Below, one piece after another: positions 33,657 through 43,384 of a stretch of DNA of 64,000 bases. A program made the position numbers and the translations under genes. This DNA comes from Melghirimyces thermohalophilus. Its GTDB lineage: Bacteria > Bacillota > Bacilli > Thermoactinomycetales > DSM-45169. Below the pieces are notes generated by a model. It saw nothing but the letters and a program-made list of their open reading frames with translations, had not been told where the DNA came from and did no database searches. Every line of letters starts with the position of its first letter. Within the stretch, counting starts at the first letter, position 1. The DNA lies in the NCBI RefSeq assembly GCF_900102685.1, contig NZ_FMZA01000011.1, positions 45,637-109,636 on the forward strand, read 5' to 3'.

Positions 33657-35912
33657 TTACCATTCCCGGACAATCAGTTCCGTCAGTTGGCTGTTTCGCT
33701 CTTCCCTCCGCTGTCGTTTCACTCCAAAATCCAGGGCATCCCGCTCCCCGCACAAAATCAGGTAAGATTTGCTACGGGTGATCCCGGTGTAGATCAAATT
33801 GCGCTGTAACATCCGCCGGTAAGCCATCAAGACAGGAAAAATCACAATGGCAAATTCCGAACCTTGTGCCTTATGGACGGAACAAGCATAAGCGAGGGAG
33901 AGCTGGTTGAGCTGGCTTCTTTTGTAAGGAACCTCCTGTTTGTCAAACTGCACCCAGAGCACAGGATCATCCTTGCCGGCTTTTTCGTCGATCGCTGAAA
34001 TTTTCCCCATATCCCCGTTATAGACGGGATGTTCCACGTGATTGACCAGCTGAAGCACTTTGTCCCCATGCCGAAACACCGTCTCCCCCCATTTCAATTC
34101 CTTGCGCCCGGAATCCGGCGGATTGATCACCCGCTGCAATTCTTCATTCAACCGATTGACACCGGCTGGACCTTTGTACATCGGTGCCAGAACCTGCACA
34201 TCAAACAAAGTGTACCCCTTTTTGATCGCTTGTCGGTAGGTGGAAAGTACCACATCCACCGTTTGATCCCGACTGCAGGGAAAAAAGCGGCGATCCGGTT
34301 GGGGGTGCATGAGATCCTCCGGCGTTTGTCCGCTTTTCAGGTGGTGGGCTAAGCGAACAATGGAGGAACCTTCCTCCTGCCGGTAAATGTCGGTCAACTC
34401 CACCCGGGGAATGTGAGAGACAGCCAACAGATCTTGCAATACCCGTCCCGGCCCTACGGATGGCAGCTGATCATCATCACCGACCAGGATCACCTGCATG
34501 TCCCGGGGCACCGCGCGAAACAGCTGGTTAGCCAACCAAATATCCAACATCGACACTTCATCGACGATCAGCAGCGATCCTTCGATCGGGTGATCGGCGT
34601 CTCGCTCAAAGAACTCCCCCTTCCACCCCAGCAGCCGGTGAATGGTCATGGCCGGCAGACCCGTCGCTTCGCTCATCCGCTTGGCCGCCCGGCCTGTCGG
34701 GGCCGCCAGCCGAACGGGAAAAGGTTTTTCCGAAGCCTCGTAATCCGCCGGGTCCAAGGAACATTCATGCAGCTTGGCAAACAGATGACAGATCCCTTTG
34801 ATCACTGTCGTTTTCCCCGTCCCCGGCCCTCCGGTCAAGACCATCAGAGGGGAATCCATCGCCTGGATCATCGCTTCCCGCTGCCGCTCCGCATAGGAAA
34901 CCCCAAGCGCTTCTTCCACTTCCCCGACAGCTCGGTACATCTCATGGGCTGGGGTTGGCTCCCGATCGCGATCCAACCAGTCCCGCACCCGGACCGCCAC
35001 CCCGTGTTCGGCATAAAAGAGGGACGGAAGGTAGTATTTATCATGGTCTTCGATGATCCGCTCTTCCTCGATCAAGTACTCCAGGTGCCGCTCCCGCTCT
35101 TCGTAAGGAAAGGTTGCTTCTGCTTGGGGATAGAGCAAGCGGTCAATCTGACGGTTCAACTCCTCAGCCGTCACATACACATGACCCTGAGAGAGGCAGG
35201 ACTCCCTTAAAGCAAACTGGGCGGCTGCCTGAAATCGCTCCGCAGCGTCTAAAGCCATCCCGCTCTTTCGTGCAATTTCATCCGCTCGACGAAATCCAAT
35301 TCCTTCTACTTCTTCAATCAGGCGGTAGGGATTTTCCCGGATCACCTGCATCGTTTGCTCTTTGTAAGTCTGCACCACCTTCAACGCCGTCGCCGGGCCG
35401 AGGCCATATTGATACAGCTGCACCAAAGCTTGCTCCAACAGCCGATGCTCCTGCAAACCCTCCGCAATCGTTTGCGCCCGCTTCTTTGACAGGCCTGGCA
35501 CCTGAAGCAGCACTTCGGGATCAGTCGCCCTTTCCAGAGCGGCAGGACCGAGATAATCGACGATCTTCTCCGCTGTCTTCTTCCCCACTCCGGGAAAGAG
35601 TCCGCTGGACAAGTATTTGACCACCGCTTCCCGGGTTCTGGGCAGCTCTTTCTTCATGTGCCGCACTTCATATTGCCGGCCGTATTTGGGATGCTCTTTC
35701 CACTCTCCGTAGACCTTCACCGTCTCATCCGGGTGGGGTAAAACCATGTTGCCCACCACAACCACTTCATCGGTATCTAACTCTTCCGAGGTCTCCGATA
35801 CCCGCAACAGGAAAACCCCGTACTGGTTCTCTTCGTTATAAAAGATTTCTTGGACGAGGGAACCCTTCAGATATCCCTCCCCTTCAAACAAGTCCAAACC
35901 CGGTTGATCCAT
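33657..35912 (-). CDS. recD2: ATP-dependent DNA helicase RecD2 (YrrC)
   Basis: Superfamily 1B 5'-3' helicase that acts without RecBC, 751 residues. N-terminal OB-like part (GYLKGSLVQEIFYNEENQY), helix-hairpin-helix region (GLFPGVGKKTAEKIVDYLG, VPGLSKKRAQTIAEGL), Walker A GGPGTGKTTVIKG, Walker B LLIVDEVSMLD, DIYRQEEGSSIV, and C-terminal VHKAQGSEFAIVI and YTGITRSK. ATG with AGAGGTG 7 nt upstream; an upstream ATG frame to 35966 lacks a site. Role in replication-fork repair. Confidence 0.94.
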   Translation of the reverse strand: MDQPGLDLFEGEGYLKGSLVQEIFYNEENQYGVFLLRVSETSEELDTDEVVVVGNMVLPHPDETVKVYGEWKEHPKYGRQYEVRHMKKELPRTREAVVKYLSSGLFPGVGKKTAEKIVDYLGPAALERATDPEVLLQVPGLSKKRAQTIAEGLQEHRLLEQALVQLYQYGLGPATALKVVQTYKEQTMQVIRENPYRLIEEVEGIGFRRADEIARKSGMALDAAERFQAAAQFALRESCLSQGHVYVTAEELNRQIDRLLYPQAEATFPYEERERHLEYLIEEERIIEDHDKYYLPSLFYAEHGVAVRVRDWLDRDREPTPAHEMYRAVGEVEEALGVSYAERQREAMIQAMDSPLMVLTGGPGTGKTTVIKGICHLFAKLHECSLDPADYEASEKPFPVRLAAPTGRAAKRMSEATGLPAMTIHRLLGWKGEFFERDADHPIEGSLLIVDEVSMLDIWLANQLFRAVPRDMQVILVGDDDQLPSVGPGRVLQDLLAVSHIPRVELTDIYRQEEGSSIVRLAHHLKSGQTPEDLMHPQPDRRFFPCSRDQTVDVVLSTYRQAIKKGYTLFDVQVLAPMYKGPAGVNRLNEELQRVINPPDSGRKELKWGETVFRHGDKVLQLVNHVEHPVYNGDMGKISAIDEKAGKDDPVLWVQFDKQEVPYKRSQLNQLSLAYACSVHKAQGSEFAIVIFPVLMAYRRMLQRNLIYTGITRSKSYLILCGERDALDFGVKRQRREERNSQLTELIVREW

Positions 35913-36054
35913 CTGACAGCACCTCTGACCGATCGGATGTTCTCTTTCCAGTATAGAAGGATTCATAGGCCGATGCCAGCGGTACCCGATCGATACTCGG
36001 ACATAATAAGGAGGCAGATGGCCGCTGAATCAGCCTATCCCTCTCATCCCGCTA

Positions 36055-36086
36055 CAATAAAAAAGTCCATCTGTCAGAGATGGACA
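36055..36086 (-). terminator. Terminator of the SDR/esterase/DUF998 unit
   Basis: Arms GTCCATCT and AGATGGAC, 5-nt loop, then TTTTTTATT on the minus strand. Confidence 0.85.
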
Positions 36087-36112
36087 AAATAAAAGGCTGC
36101 TGATAGGCCGGA

Positions 36113-36874
36113 TTAAAAGGCGGCCGTCCAGCCGGCGTCTGCTGTGATCACCGTCCCGTTGATAAAGCTGGCGTCATCGGATGCCAGAAACAGCGCAACC
36201 TGTGCGATTTCCTCCGGCTTTCCGATGCGCGGCATGACTGCCTGTCCCAATTGAGTACGGCTCGCACCAAAACGATTGATATCTTTCATGCTGGATACGA
36301 TGTTTGTTGCCACTCCGCCAGGAGCGATGGCATTGCAACGAATCCCTTTTTCCGCATACATAAACCCGGTATTTTTCGTCAATCCAATCACCGCATGTTT
36401 GGATGCTGTATAGGCCGCCCCGGCATGAGCTCCGTTTAAACCCCCGGTGGAGGCGGTATTGATAATGATACCCCGTTGTTTCTTTAAAAAGATGGGCAAG
36501 GCTTTCCGAGTGGCACGCATCACCCCTTTGGTATTGATATCGAAAATGAGATCCCACTTCTCATCATCGATATCACCGACAGGCTCCATGCTGTCTGAAA
36601 TACCGGCATTGTTCACAAGGATATCCAATGTTCCATACTGGTTGACCGCTGTATCAATCATCTTTTCGACCGCTTCCGCCTCAGCCACATTCACGTGGAC
36701 GGCCTGGGCGGTTCCATCCTGCCCCTCGATTTCCTCTACCACCCGTCTCGCTCCGTCCAGATTGAGGTCGGCGACAACCACCTTGGCACCTTCTTTTGCA
36801 AACAACTCAGCGATTGCCTTCCCCATACCAGACGCGGCCCCTGTAACGACAGCCACTTGATCTTGCAGTTTCAT
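36113..36874 (-). CDS. Short-chain dehydrogenase/reductase (SDR), classical
   Basis: NAD(P)-dependent oxidoreductase, 253 residues. Cofactor loop TGAASGMGKAI (residues 12-22), DLN after beta-2 (favours NAD), NNAGIS, catalytic Ser in INTASTGG and YTASKH. Substrate unknown. ATG with AGGAGG. Ends with the common NGTVITADAGW. In one unit with a downstream-facing esterase and a DUF998 protein on the same strand. Confidence 0.9.
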   Translation of the reverse strand: MKLQDQVAVVTGAASGMGKAIAELFAKEGAKVVVADLNLDGARRVVEEIEGQDGTAQAVHVNVAEAEAVEKMIDTAVNQYGTLDILVNNAGISDSMEPVGDIDDEKWDLIFDINTKGVMRATRKALPIFLKKQRGIIINTASTGGLNGAHAGAAYTASKHAVIGLTKNTGFMYAEKGIRCNAIAPGGVATNIVSSMKDINRFGASRTQLGQAVMPRIGKPEEIAQVALFLASDDASFINGTVITADAGWTAAF

Positions 36875-36907
36875 CAAGATGCCTCCTGGAATGCCATATA
36901 TCAAAGT

Positions 36908-37813
36908 TTACGAGCTAAGCTTATCCGCTACGTATTCGCCGATTTCCGCAATGGACTGGCGCCCCTCCGGTACCTTGGCAGCGAAACCTTGAAAAACATG
37001 CCACATCTCTTCCCATCTTTTAAACGTGACATCGACTCCCGCGTCACGTGCCCGTTCCACCAGTCGCACAGAATCATCGAGCAAAATTTCATCCTCTCCA
37101 ACGTGTACCAGCAGAGGAGGCAACCCTTGCAAATCCCCGTAGATCGGTGAGACGAGCGGATGTCGCGGATCCAAATCCTGAGTATACAAGGTGGAGGTAG
37201 CCCGCACAGACTGCGGCTCCAGCCATGGATCCCTGTGCGCGCGGCTCTTCATCGACTCCCCTGTTCCCTCCATATCTGTCCAGGGCGAAAGGAGAACGGC
37301 ACAGGAGGGCAGCGGTTCTCCTGCCTCTTTTAAGGAAAGCAGCAACGCCATGGAAAGCCCCCCGCCTGCCGAGTCTCCACCGACGACAATCTGTTCAGGG
37401 GAAACACCGGTGGAAAGAAGCCATCGATAAGCTGTAACTGCGTCTTCCACCGCAGCCGGATACGGATGTTCCGGAGCCAGCCGGTACTCGATAACCAGTA
37501 CACGAGTCGCTGTTGCCCGGGAAAGTCGGGCCGCCAATTCTCTGTGGGTCTCACAACTGCCCAGTATGTACGCACCCCCGTGGAGATACAGAAAGACGTG
37601 CTCCTCGACAGCATCAGGAGCCACGACCCACTCGGCGGGGATCCCCTCCACGTTCAGCTTCTCGACCTTCACATCTGGATCCAGCGGCACCCCACCCAAC
37701 ATCCGTTCCGCTTCTTTACGCCTCTGTTCAATGGAAGTCTCCTTTCCGGTTTGCGACCGCTCCTTCGCCTTTTGCAAATATTGTCGAACAATCTGACTTT
37801 CACGGCTCGCCAT
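36908..37813 (-). CDS. Alpha/beta hydrolase, HSL family carboxylesterase
   Basis: 301 residues. Oxyanion-hole motif HGGAYILGS (around residue 83), nucleophile in VVGGDSAGGGLSM, acid in HVGEDEILLDDS and catalytic His in EEMWHVFQGF. This is the hormone-sensitive lipase family; substrates are usually short-chain esters. ATG with AAGGAGG. It precedes the SDR gene by 33 nt, so the two may process one substrate. Confidence 0.9.
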   Translation of the reverse strand: MASRESQIVRQYLQKAKERSQTGKETSIEQRRKEAERMLGGVPLDPDVKVEKLNVEGIPAEWVVAPDAVEEHVFLYLHGGAYILGSCETHRELAARLSRATATRVLVIEYRLAPEHPYPAAVEDAVTAYRWLLSTGVSPEQIVVGGDSAGGGLSMALLLSLKEAGEPLPSCAVLLSPWTDMEGTGESMKSRAHRDPWLEPQSVRATSTLYTQDLDPRHPLVSPIYGDLQGLPPLLVHVGEDEILLDDSVRLVERARDAGVDVTFKRWEEMWHVFQGFAAKVPEGRQSIAEIGEYVADKLSS

Positions 37814-37845
37814 GATACCTACCTCCTTGTTTTTTGTAGAACGGT

Positions 37846-38565
37846 TCATCCGTCTTCAGATTTTTTTGGCCAAAGAACCATCGCAGTGACGGTCATCCAT
37901 AAAAAAACGGATCCATAAAGTATTCGTTGTAAAAGGCCACCTGGAAGGTCAATAAAGGGCTGAAAAAACGCAAGGATAAGGGCACATGTGGTAATTAGCG
38001 CACAAACGAAGGTCCAAAGCGATAATTTTGGCATTTTCTTACGAATCGCAAGCCCAATCATGATCAATGCGGGAATTTGAACCACCATCCCCGGAAGAGA
38101 ACCAAGGGTATGCCAAAGAAAATTCACATCAGCAGGAACGATCCCAGAAATGGTGTAGCTCAATCCATAGATGACAAACAAAGCGGTGGCAGTTCTGCTT
38201 TGTTGATTATCGGGCCAGATTCGGTGTAAAAAAATCGCACCCGTAAAAATGGCAATGCCTGTAAACGTAAAGGTCCAATTCATCAGTAGATGATAGGGTG
38301 AACAGATCTCGTAAGTTGCGAGTATATATGTATCTGTGCCGCAAGTGGTCACCCCAAGGTCACTCATTGGCTGTTTAAGAAAATTGTAGGGAGCAGTCGT
38401 CGCTCGAATGACCAGGTACTCGATAATAAAATATGCACTTAATGATATCCAAGATATCAAACCAATTTTCAAAGTGATCACACGATGATTTCGTAGCCGC
38501 ACAACCAAACAAATGATCATAATCGTTAATGCAGACATTAAAAAATAAGTGAAATATGGACTCAC
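37846..38565 (-). CDS. DUF998 family membrane protein
   Basis: 239 residues with about six TM helices; family features are MSDLGVTTCG near residue 67 and GIVPADVNFLWHTLGSLPG. Function unknown. GTG start with GAGGTAAAA. Lies 32 nt upstream of the esterase gene. By eye its codon use is more A/T-rich than its neighbours. Confidence 0.78.
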   Translation of the reverse strand: MSPYFTYFLMSALTIMIICLVVRLRNHRVITLKIGLISWISLSAYFIIEYLVIRATTAPYNFLKQPMSDLGVTTCGTDTYILATYEICSPYHLLMNWTFTFTGIAIFTGAIFLHRIWPDNQQSRTATALFVIYGLSYTISGIVPADVNFLWHTLGSLPGMVVQIPALIMIGLAIRKKMPKLSLWTFVCALITTCALILAFFQPFIDLPGGLLQRILYGSVFLWMTVTAMVLWPKKSEDG

Positions 38566-38693
38566 TTTTACCTCACATTTTCATCATGGTAAACGAGCGC
38601 GATCTTATAAATGAAGTTTCCAACCATAGGATTCCGGCCACCATTTGGACAACCCTCCGCTGCTTTATCAGGATCCAAGTCCTTCTGCATTGA

Positions 38694-38723
38694 TATAAAG
38701 CCCCCTGCCCTTTTTGCAGGGGG
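38694..38723 (-). terminator. Terminator of cymR-iscS
   Basis: Arms CCCCCTGC and GCAGGGGG, 7-nt loop, then CTTTATAT on the minus strand, directly after iscS. Confidence 0.75.
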
Positions 38724-38728
38724 ACACC

Positions 38729-39877
38729 TCATTTCGATTGCTCCGTCAATCGCTTCACCGTTGCCGCGATGGTTTGGGCGGCTTGCCGCACCTCTTCCTC
38801 TGTATTGCCCCGGCCAAAGCTGAACCGGATGGCGGAGCGGAGAATTTCATCCGGCAGGTGCATCGCCTTCAGCACGTGGGAGAGCTCCAAGGTGCCGGAA
38901 GTGCAGGCGGAACCGCTGGCACAGGCGATCCCCTCCAGATCCAGATTCATCAACATCACTTCCGTATCCGCCCCAGGAAAACTGAGATTCAGAATGTGGG
39001 GAAGATGACGTTCCGGGTGGCCATTGACAGTGAAGGTTACCCCCGCAGATTCCAACTCCTCCAGCATCGCCTGACGACAACGAGAGGTATGTTCCCGGTA
39101 TTGTTCCCGGTTGCCCATAGCTATCTGGGCCGCTCGACCGAAGCCGACGATTCCGGGAACATTTTCCGTTCCAGCCCGTCGTCTCCGCTCCTGCTGCCCC
39201 CCATGAGCTAAGGGGCGGAGCGGTACATCCCGATCCACATAGAGAGCGCCCACTCCTTTAGGGCCGTTAATCTTGTGGCTGGAAATAGTCAAGAGGTCCA
39301 CCGGCAGACGCTGTACATCCAGGGGCTCCACCCCGAAGGCCTGAACCGCATCTGAATGAAACAGGATCCCCTGTTCCCGGGCGAAGGCCCCGATCTCCTC
39401 CACCGGTTGCAACGTACCCACCTCATTGTTTCCGTACATGACGCTGATCAGGGCCGTCCGGTCATCCACCGCTTGACGCAACTCGTTCATGGAGACCAGT
39501 CCGGTGGCATCGACCGGGACATAAGTCACCCGAAAACCGATCTCCTCCAGAAACTCACAAGTGTCTAAGACCGCATGATGTTCAATCTGAGTGGTGACCA
39601 CATGGTCTTTTCCCTGTTCCCGTAAAGCCCGTGCTACACCGATCAGGGCCAGGTTGTCTGCCTCCGTTCCGCCGCTGGTGAAAATCACTTGCCCAGGTGC
39701 AGCGTGAAGAGCACCAGCGATTTGATCCCTTGCCCGATCCACGGCGTTCCGGATCTCCCTGCCGAAACCGTGGATGCTGGAGGGGTTTCCAAACTGCTGT
39801 TCAAGATACGGCAACATCGCTTCCTTCACCTCGGGATGAACCGGTGTCGTTGCCGCATGATCGAGATAAATGGCCAT
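38729..39877 (-). CDS. iscS: Cysteine desulfurase (IscS/YrvO type)
   Basis: PLP enzyme, 382 residues, that takes sulfur from cysteine for tRNA thiolation or Fe-S clusters. Seen: YLDHAATTPVHPEV, PLP Lys in TISSHKINGPKGVGALY, active Cys loop SGSACTSGTLELSHVL. In B. subtilis yrvO follows cymR and precedes mnmA; here mnmA is not seen downstream. ATG with AGGTGAAGG. 17 nt after cymR. Confidence 0.93.
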   Translation of the reverse strand: MAIYLDHAATTPVHPEVKEAMLPYLEQQFGNPSSIHGFGREIRNAVDRARDQIAGALHAAPGQVIFTSGGTEADNLALIGVARALREQGKDHVVTTQIEHHAVLDTCEFLEEIGFRVTYVPVDATGLVSMNELRQAVDDRTALISVMYGNNEVGTLQPVEEIGAFAREQGILFHSDAVQAFGVEPLDVQRLPVDLLTISSHKINGPKGVGALYVDRDVPLRPLAHGGQQERRRRAGTENVPGIVGFGRAAQIAMGNREQYREHTSRCRQAMLEELESAGVTFTVNGHPERHLPHILNLSFPGADTEVMLMNLDLEGIACASGSACTSGTLELSHVLKAMHLPDEILRSAIRFSFGRGNTEEEVRQAAQTIAATVKRLTEQSK

Positions 39878-39894
39878 TTTCCTTCACCTTCAAT

Positions 39895-40314
39895 TTAGAT
39901 GTAAAACATGTAGGAATCCTGGTCCCCTTCAGTGGAATAACGGTTCAAGTCAGACAGGGTGGTATGATCCAGCACGTCGGTGATCGCGTCGCGAATCCTG
40001 CGCCACAGCTCCCGACGTCCCCGATCCTCCTCCTCGTGAAATTCAACGGGGTTGATCGGGCCTTCCAACACCCGGATCACATCCCCGGCTGTAATCTCTT
40101 CCGGAGAGCGAGCCAGTTTGTATCCCCCGTGCGCACCTCGCACACTCTTCACCAAACCGGCATTTCGTAGCGGGGCCACCAATTGCTCCAGGTAATGTTC
40201 CGATAGGGAATGGCGTTCCGCCACACTTTTCAGGGAAGTGGGCTTATCCCCGTACCTCGCTGCTAAATCCATCATGATGGTGAGGCCGTAACGTCCTTTG
40301 GTGGACACCTTCAA
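39895..40314 (-). CDS. cymR: Rrf2-type cysteine metabolism regulator CymR
   Basis: 139-residue winged-helix repressor. It closely follows B. subtilis CymR: MKVSTKGRYGLTIMMDLA, SLSEHYLEQLVAPLRNAGLV, GGYKLARSPEEITAGDVIRV and the C-terminal SYMFYI. It has no cysteine, so it is not an Fe-S IscR; known CymR senses cysteine status through CysK. TTG start with AGAGGTG. Its first 70 nt overlap the 3' end of the YczE-like gene. Confidence 0.92.
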   Translation of the reverse strand: MKVSTKGRYGLTIMMDLAARYGDKPTSLKSVAERHSLSEHYLEQLVAPLRNAGLVKSVRGAHGGYKLARSPEEITAGDVIRVLEGPINPVEFHEEEDRGRRELWRRIRDAITDVLDHTTLSDLNRYSTEGDQDSYMFYI

Positions 40315-40954
40315 TCCCAACACCTCTTCCCAGCCACTGTTTTATCATTTTCTCCCAAAATTGTATCGAAAGTTGCATCATCGGTCCAATCGATAAGGAG
40401 AAAAGTAACGTTCCCACAAATACCGGGCCGCCGAGAAGCCAACCGGCCGCGAGAACACTCACTTCCAGCAGGACCCGAATCCAGCTGATGGACAGACTCA
40501 GCTTGTCCGCCAACACCAGCACCAAAGCATCCCGAGGACCGGCACCTAAGCGGGGAGCGATGTAGAGGCCGTTTCCTACCCCGATCAGCACCAAACCGGA
40601 CAACAGCGCCAGCCACCGGCCATAAAGGGTTTCCGGTGCAAACAGCCACTCCGATTGCAGAAACCAATCGACGAACAAGCCGACCAAAAGCATATTGAGA
40701 ACCGCACCAGGCCCGGGCCAGCGACGGGCGATGATGGAAGCCAAGCTGATCACCGCCAAACCGACTAATTGCAGCCACGTTCCCACTGTCAGCGGCGTCA
40801 CATTGGCCAGCCCCATGTGTAACACATCCCAAGGGGCCAGTCCCAATCGAGCCCGGATCATGAGAGCGATCCCCAACGCCATCACCCACATCCCCGCAAA
40901 AAAGGCACCCCAGCGAATCCCAACCGAGCACCAATTGATTTCCCTTTTTCTCAA
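40244..40954 (-). CDS. YczE/YyaS-type membrane protein
   Basis: 236 residues with about five TM helices: GAFFAGMWVMALGIALMIRA, GTWLQLVGLAVISLASII, LNMLLVGLFVDWFL, WLALLSGLVLIGVGNGLYIA and LEVSVLAAGWLLGGPVFVG. The motif LGLAPWDVLHMGL marks the family; function unclear. TTG start six nt after AAGGG. The last 23 codons overlap cymR in a different frame, which is unusual; the true end may reflect a lost stop codon. Confidence 0.75.
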   Translation of the reverse strand: MRKREINWCSVGIRWGAFFAGMWVMALGIALMIRARLGLAPWDVLHMGLANVTPLTVGTWLQLVGLAVISLASIIARRWPGPGAVLNMLLVGLFVDWFLQSEWLFAPETLYGRWLALLSGLVLIGVGNGLYIAPRLGAGPRDALVLVLADKLSLSISWIRVLLEVSVLAAGWLLGGPVFVGTLLFSLSIGPMMQLSIQFWEKMIKQWLGRGVGIEGVHQRTLRPHHHDGFSSEVRG

Positions 40955-41082
40955 TCGCAACCCTTCTTTGTGATACACTAATGGTTAGTTTATCATAGGC
41001 AACCATTTGACGACAGACCGGTCGCAACCTTTGGCCACATGAGGTACAATACACCCCAGAGACTTAGGGAAGAAGGGTGATT

Positions 41083-42408
41083 ATGAACCTATTCGACTTC
41101 GGACAGGAACAGGAAAAAGAGAAAAAAGCGCCGCTGGCGGCACGAATGCGGCCCCGTACCCTGGACGAAATGGTCGGACAGTCCCACATCTTGGGACCCG
41201 GGAAACTATTGCGCCGATCGATCGAGGCGGATCAGCTTTCCTCGATCATCCTCTATGGTCCTCCGGGAACGGGAAAAACCACCTTGGCCAAAGTGATCGC
41301 CAATACGAGTCAGGCCCATTTCGAACAATTAAACGCTGTCACCGCCGGTGTAGGGGATATCCGCCGCCTGACCCAGGAGGCCAAAGAACGCCTAGGAATG
41401 TATAGCCAGCGCACCCTGTTGTTTATCGACGAGATCCACCGCTTTAACAAGTCGCAACAGGATGCTCTCCTTCCCTACGTGGAAGACGGGACGATCATTC
41501 TGATCGGGGCCACCACGGAAAACCCTTCCTTTGAGGTCAATTCAGCACTCTTATCCCGCTCCCGCATATTCCAGTTGCAGCCGCTTTCAGAAGCAGAATT
41601 AAAGGAGCTGGCCGACCGGGCTCTCACTGACGAAGAGCGGGGCCTCGGCCATTATAGGGCCCAGGCCGAGGAGGAAGCGATTCAACATATGGTGCGAGTG
41701 GCTAGCGGAGATGCCCGTAATCTCCTCAATGCGCTGGAACTGGCAGTTACCACTACTCCGCCCGGCGAAGACGGCATCCGTCTGATTACGCTGGAGGTGG
41801 CGGAGGAGTCCATCCAACAAAAAATGGTCCGCTATGATAAAGGCGGAGACCAGCATTATGACACCATCTCCGCCTTCATTAAAAGCATGCGCGGCTCCGA
41901 TGCCGATGCCGCCCTCTATTATTTAGCCAAGATGATCCATGCCGGCGAAGACCCCCGCTTTATCGCCCGGCGGGTCTTTATCCACGCTGCTGAAGATGTG
42001 GGCATGGCCGATCCTCGCGCTTTAACGATCGCAGCAGCGGCAGCTCAGGCCGTCGAACACATCGGATTGCCGGAGGCTCAGATCCCTCTGGCAGAAGCGG
42101 TGATCTACATTGCCACCGCTCCGAAGAGCAATGCCGTCGTCCGGGGCATTAACGAGGCGATGGAGGCCGTGAAAAAAGAATCCCGCGGGGATGTGCCCGC
42201 ACATCTGCGGGACACCCATTTCCGCGGGGCGAAAGACCAAGGGCGAGGACAAGGTTATCTGTATCCCCACCATTTTCCCCGAGGGTATGTCCAGCAGCAG
42301 TACCTCCCCGACGAGCACCGCGGAAAAACCTTTTATCACCCCACGGATATCGGATATGAAAAGAAATTGAAGGAGTTTATCCGCTGGGTGAAAACACCTT
42401 CCCAATAA
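41083..42408 (+). CDS. rarA: Replication-associated recombination protein RarA (MgsA)
   Basis: AAA+ ATPase, 441 residues, acting at stalled forks. Walker A GPPGTGKTT (about residue 63), Walker B LLFIDEIHRFNKSQQD, sensor 1 IGATTENPSFEVN, then MgsA C-terminal part (VRYDKGGDQHYDTISAFIKS, RGSDADAALYYLA). ATG with AAGAAGGG; a GTG two codons earlier is possible. Divergent from the YczE/cymR unit. Confidence 0.95.
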   Translation: MNLFDFGQEQEKEKKAPLAARMRPRTLDEMVGQSHILGPGKLLRRSIEADQLSSIILYGPPGTGKTTLAKVIANTSQAHFEQLNAVTAGVGDIRRLTQEAKERLGMYSQRTLLFIDEIHRFNKSQQDALLPYVEDGTIILIGATTENPSFEVNSALLSRSRIFQLQPLSEAELKELADRALTDEERGLGHYRAQAEEEAIQHMVRVASGDARNLLNALELAVTTTPPGEDGIRLITLEVAEESIQQKMVRYDKGGDQHYDTISAFIKSMRGSDADAALYYLAKMIHAGEDPRFIARRVFIHAAEDVGMADPRALTIAAAAAQAVEHIGLPEAQIPLAEAVIYIATAPKSNAVVRGINEAMEAVKKESRGDVPAHLRDTHFRGAKDQGRGQGYLYPHHFPRGYVQQQYLPDEHRGKTFYHPTDIGYEKKLKEFIRWVKTPSQ

Positions 42409-42410
42409 CT

Positions 42411-42441
42411 GATCCCGCCCTGCCGGTGGCGGGATTTTTTA
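42411..42441 (+). terminator. Terminator of rarA
   Basis: Arms ATCCCGCC and GGCGGGAT with an 8-nt loop and T6. Confidence 0.9.
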
Positions 42442-42644
42442 ATAGATAGCGATCACCCCAACGTAACGCTTCTAGATCGATTGTAAAGGAGCGGCGCCCA
42501 GGCCGCACCGTGCGACTGCACTCCATAGAGCACCCCTCTCACCGCTCACTTCGTGCCCATCTCACCTTCGGGCGACAGCCCATCCATTCCATGGTATCCA
42601 TGGGTGCATAGTCGTTCTTTCAGTCAACCCATATCCACCTGCCA

Positions 42645-43256
42645 TTAACTCCAGCGTTTCTCGTCCATGCCAGCCTCTCCCGCCATCACGGTTTTCTGCC
42701 GTTCAATCCATTCATAAGCTTCATCCCATCCGGTGATCCGGGGAAGACGACCCTCATATTGGCGGTTGTACACCGCATCCATCACCACCGTCGGCACGCC
42801 GGCCTCCAGCAGTCGGTCCAGGTGTTTGGGGGCATCTTCAAAAAAGAGGTTGACTCCCAATTGTTTTGCCACCTTCGCCTTATCCTGAGCCCCCATGTAA
42901 AGGTTGTCCCCGTCGTAAGGGAATCCGTGCTGGATTAGCCACTCCTCGGTCACCTGGGACACCTTGGGAAGCTCTGGGCGGGCGGTGATAAAGTAGATTT
43001 CGTGTCCTTGTTGACGCAGATCTTGCAACACCGAAGCGGCGTTTTCCAGCGGAACCCCCAGGCTGTATATTTTCGCTTCCAACTTGCGCCACAGCTTTCG
43101 CCCCTGTTGCGGGGTTAAACCAAAGGCCCGGTCCAGGTGAAATTCCTTTACATCCTCGCAGCGAACCGAGCGGTTCAGCTCATCATTAAAGCAGTGAACG
43201 GCCGCCTCCTGCGTCTTTTTGATCGTCCCGTCGATATCCACTCCAATTTTCATCAT
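42645..43256 (-). CDS. 5'(3')-deoxyribonucleotidase-like HAD protein (NT5C family)
   Basis: 203 residues. HAD nucleophile motif IGVDIDGTI near the start, motif 2 IYFITARPELPK and motif 3/4 LFFEDAPKHLDRLLEAG. The NT5C group removes phosphate from (deoxy)nucleotides; substrate not known. ATG with GGGAG 8 nt upstream. About 200 nt of plain sequence separate its stop from the rarA terminator, with no terminator of its own visible. Confidence 0.82.
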   Translation of the reverse strand: MMKIGVDIDGTIKKTQEAAVHCFNDELNRSVRCEDVKEFHLDRAFGLTPQQGRKLWRKLEAKIYSLGVPLENAASVLQDLRQQGHEIYFITARPELPKVSQVTEEWLIQHGFPYDGDNLYMGAQDKAKVAKQLGVNLFFEDAPKHLDRLLEAGVPTVVMDAVYNRQYEGRLPRITGWDEAYEWIERQKTVMAGEAGMDEKRWS

Positions 43257-43384
43257 TTGACAACTCCCATATATCTTCCAGTAAGTCCATACCAACCATT
43301 ATTATCCCACGCGAGCGGCGCATTATCGGCAATCATCGGCCTGTCCAATATTCCAAATATTGGGACTTCATGTGACAATAAAAA

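Noticed and set aside
36018..36092. 24-codon frame with AAGGAGG upstream, overlapping the SDR terminator
   Set aside because: Start lies 3 nt from the ribosome site and the frame consists largely of a terminator stem of the opposite strand.
42442..42644. Gene-free 200 nt between rarA terminator and the NT5C gene as a possible ncRNA
   Set aside because: Only short palindromes (CCATGG twice); no promoter, long stem or terminator found.
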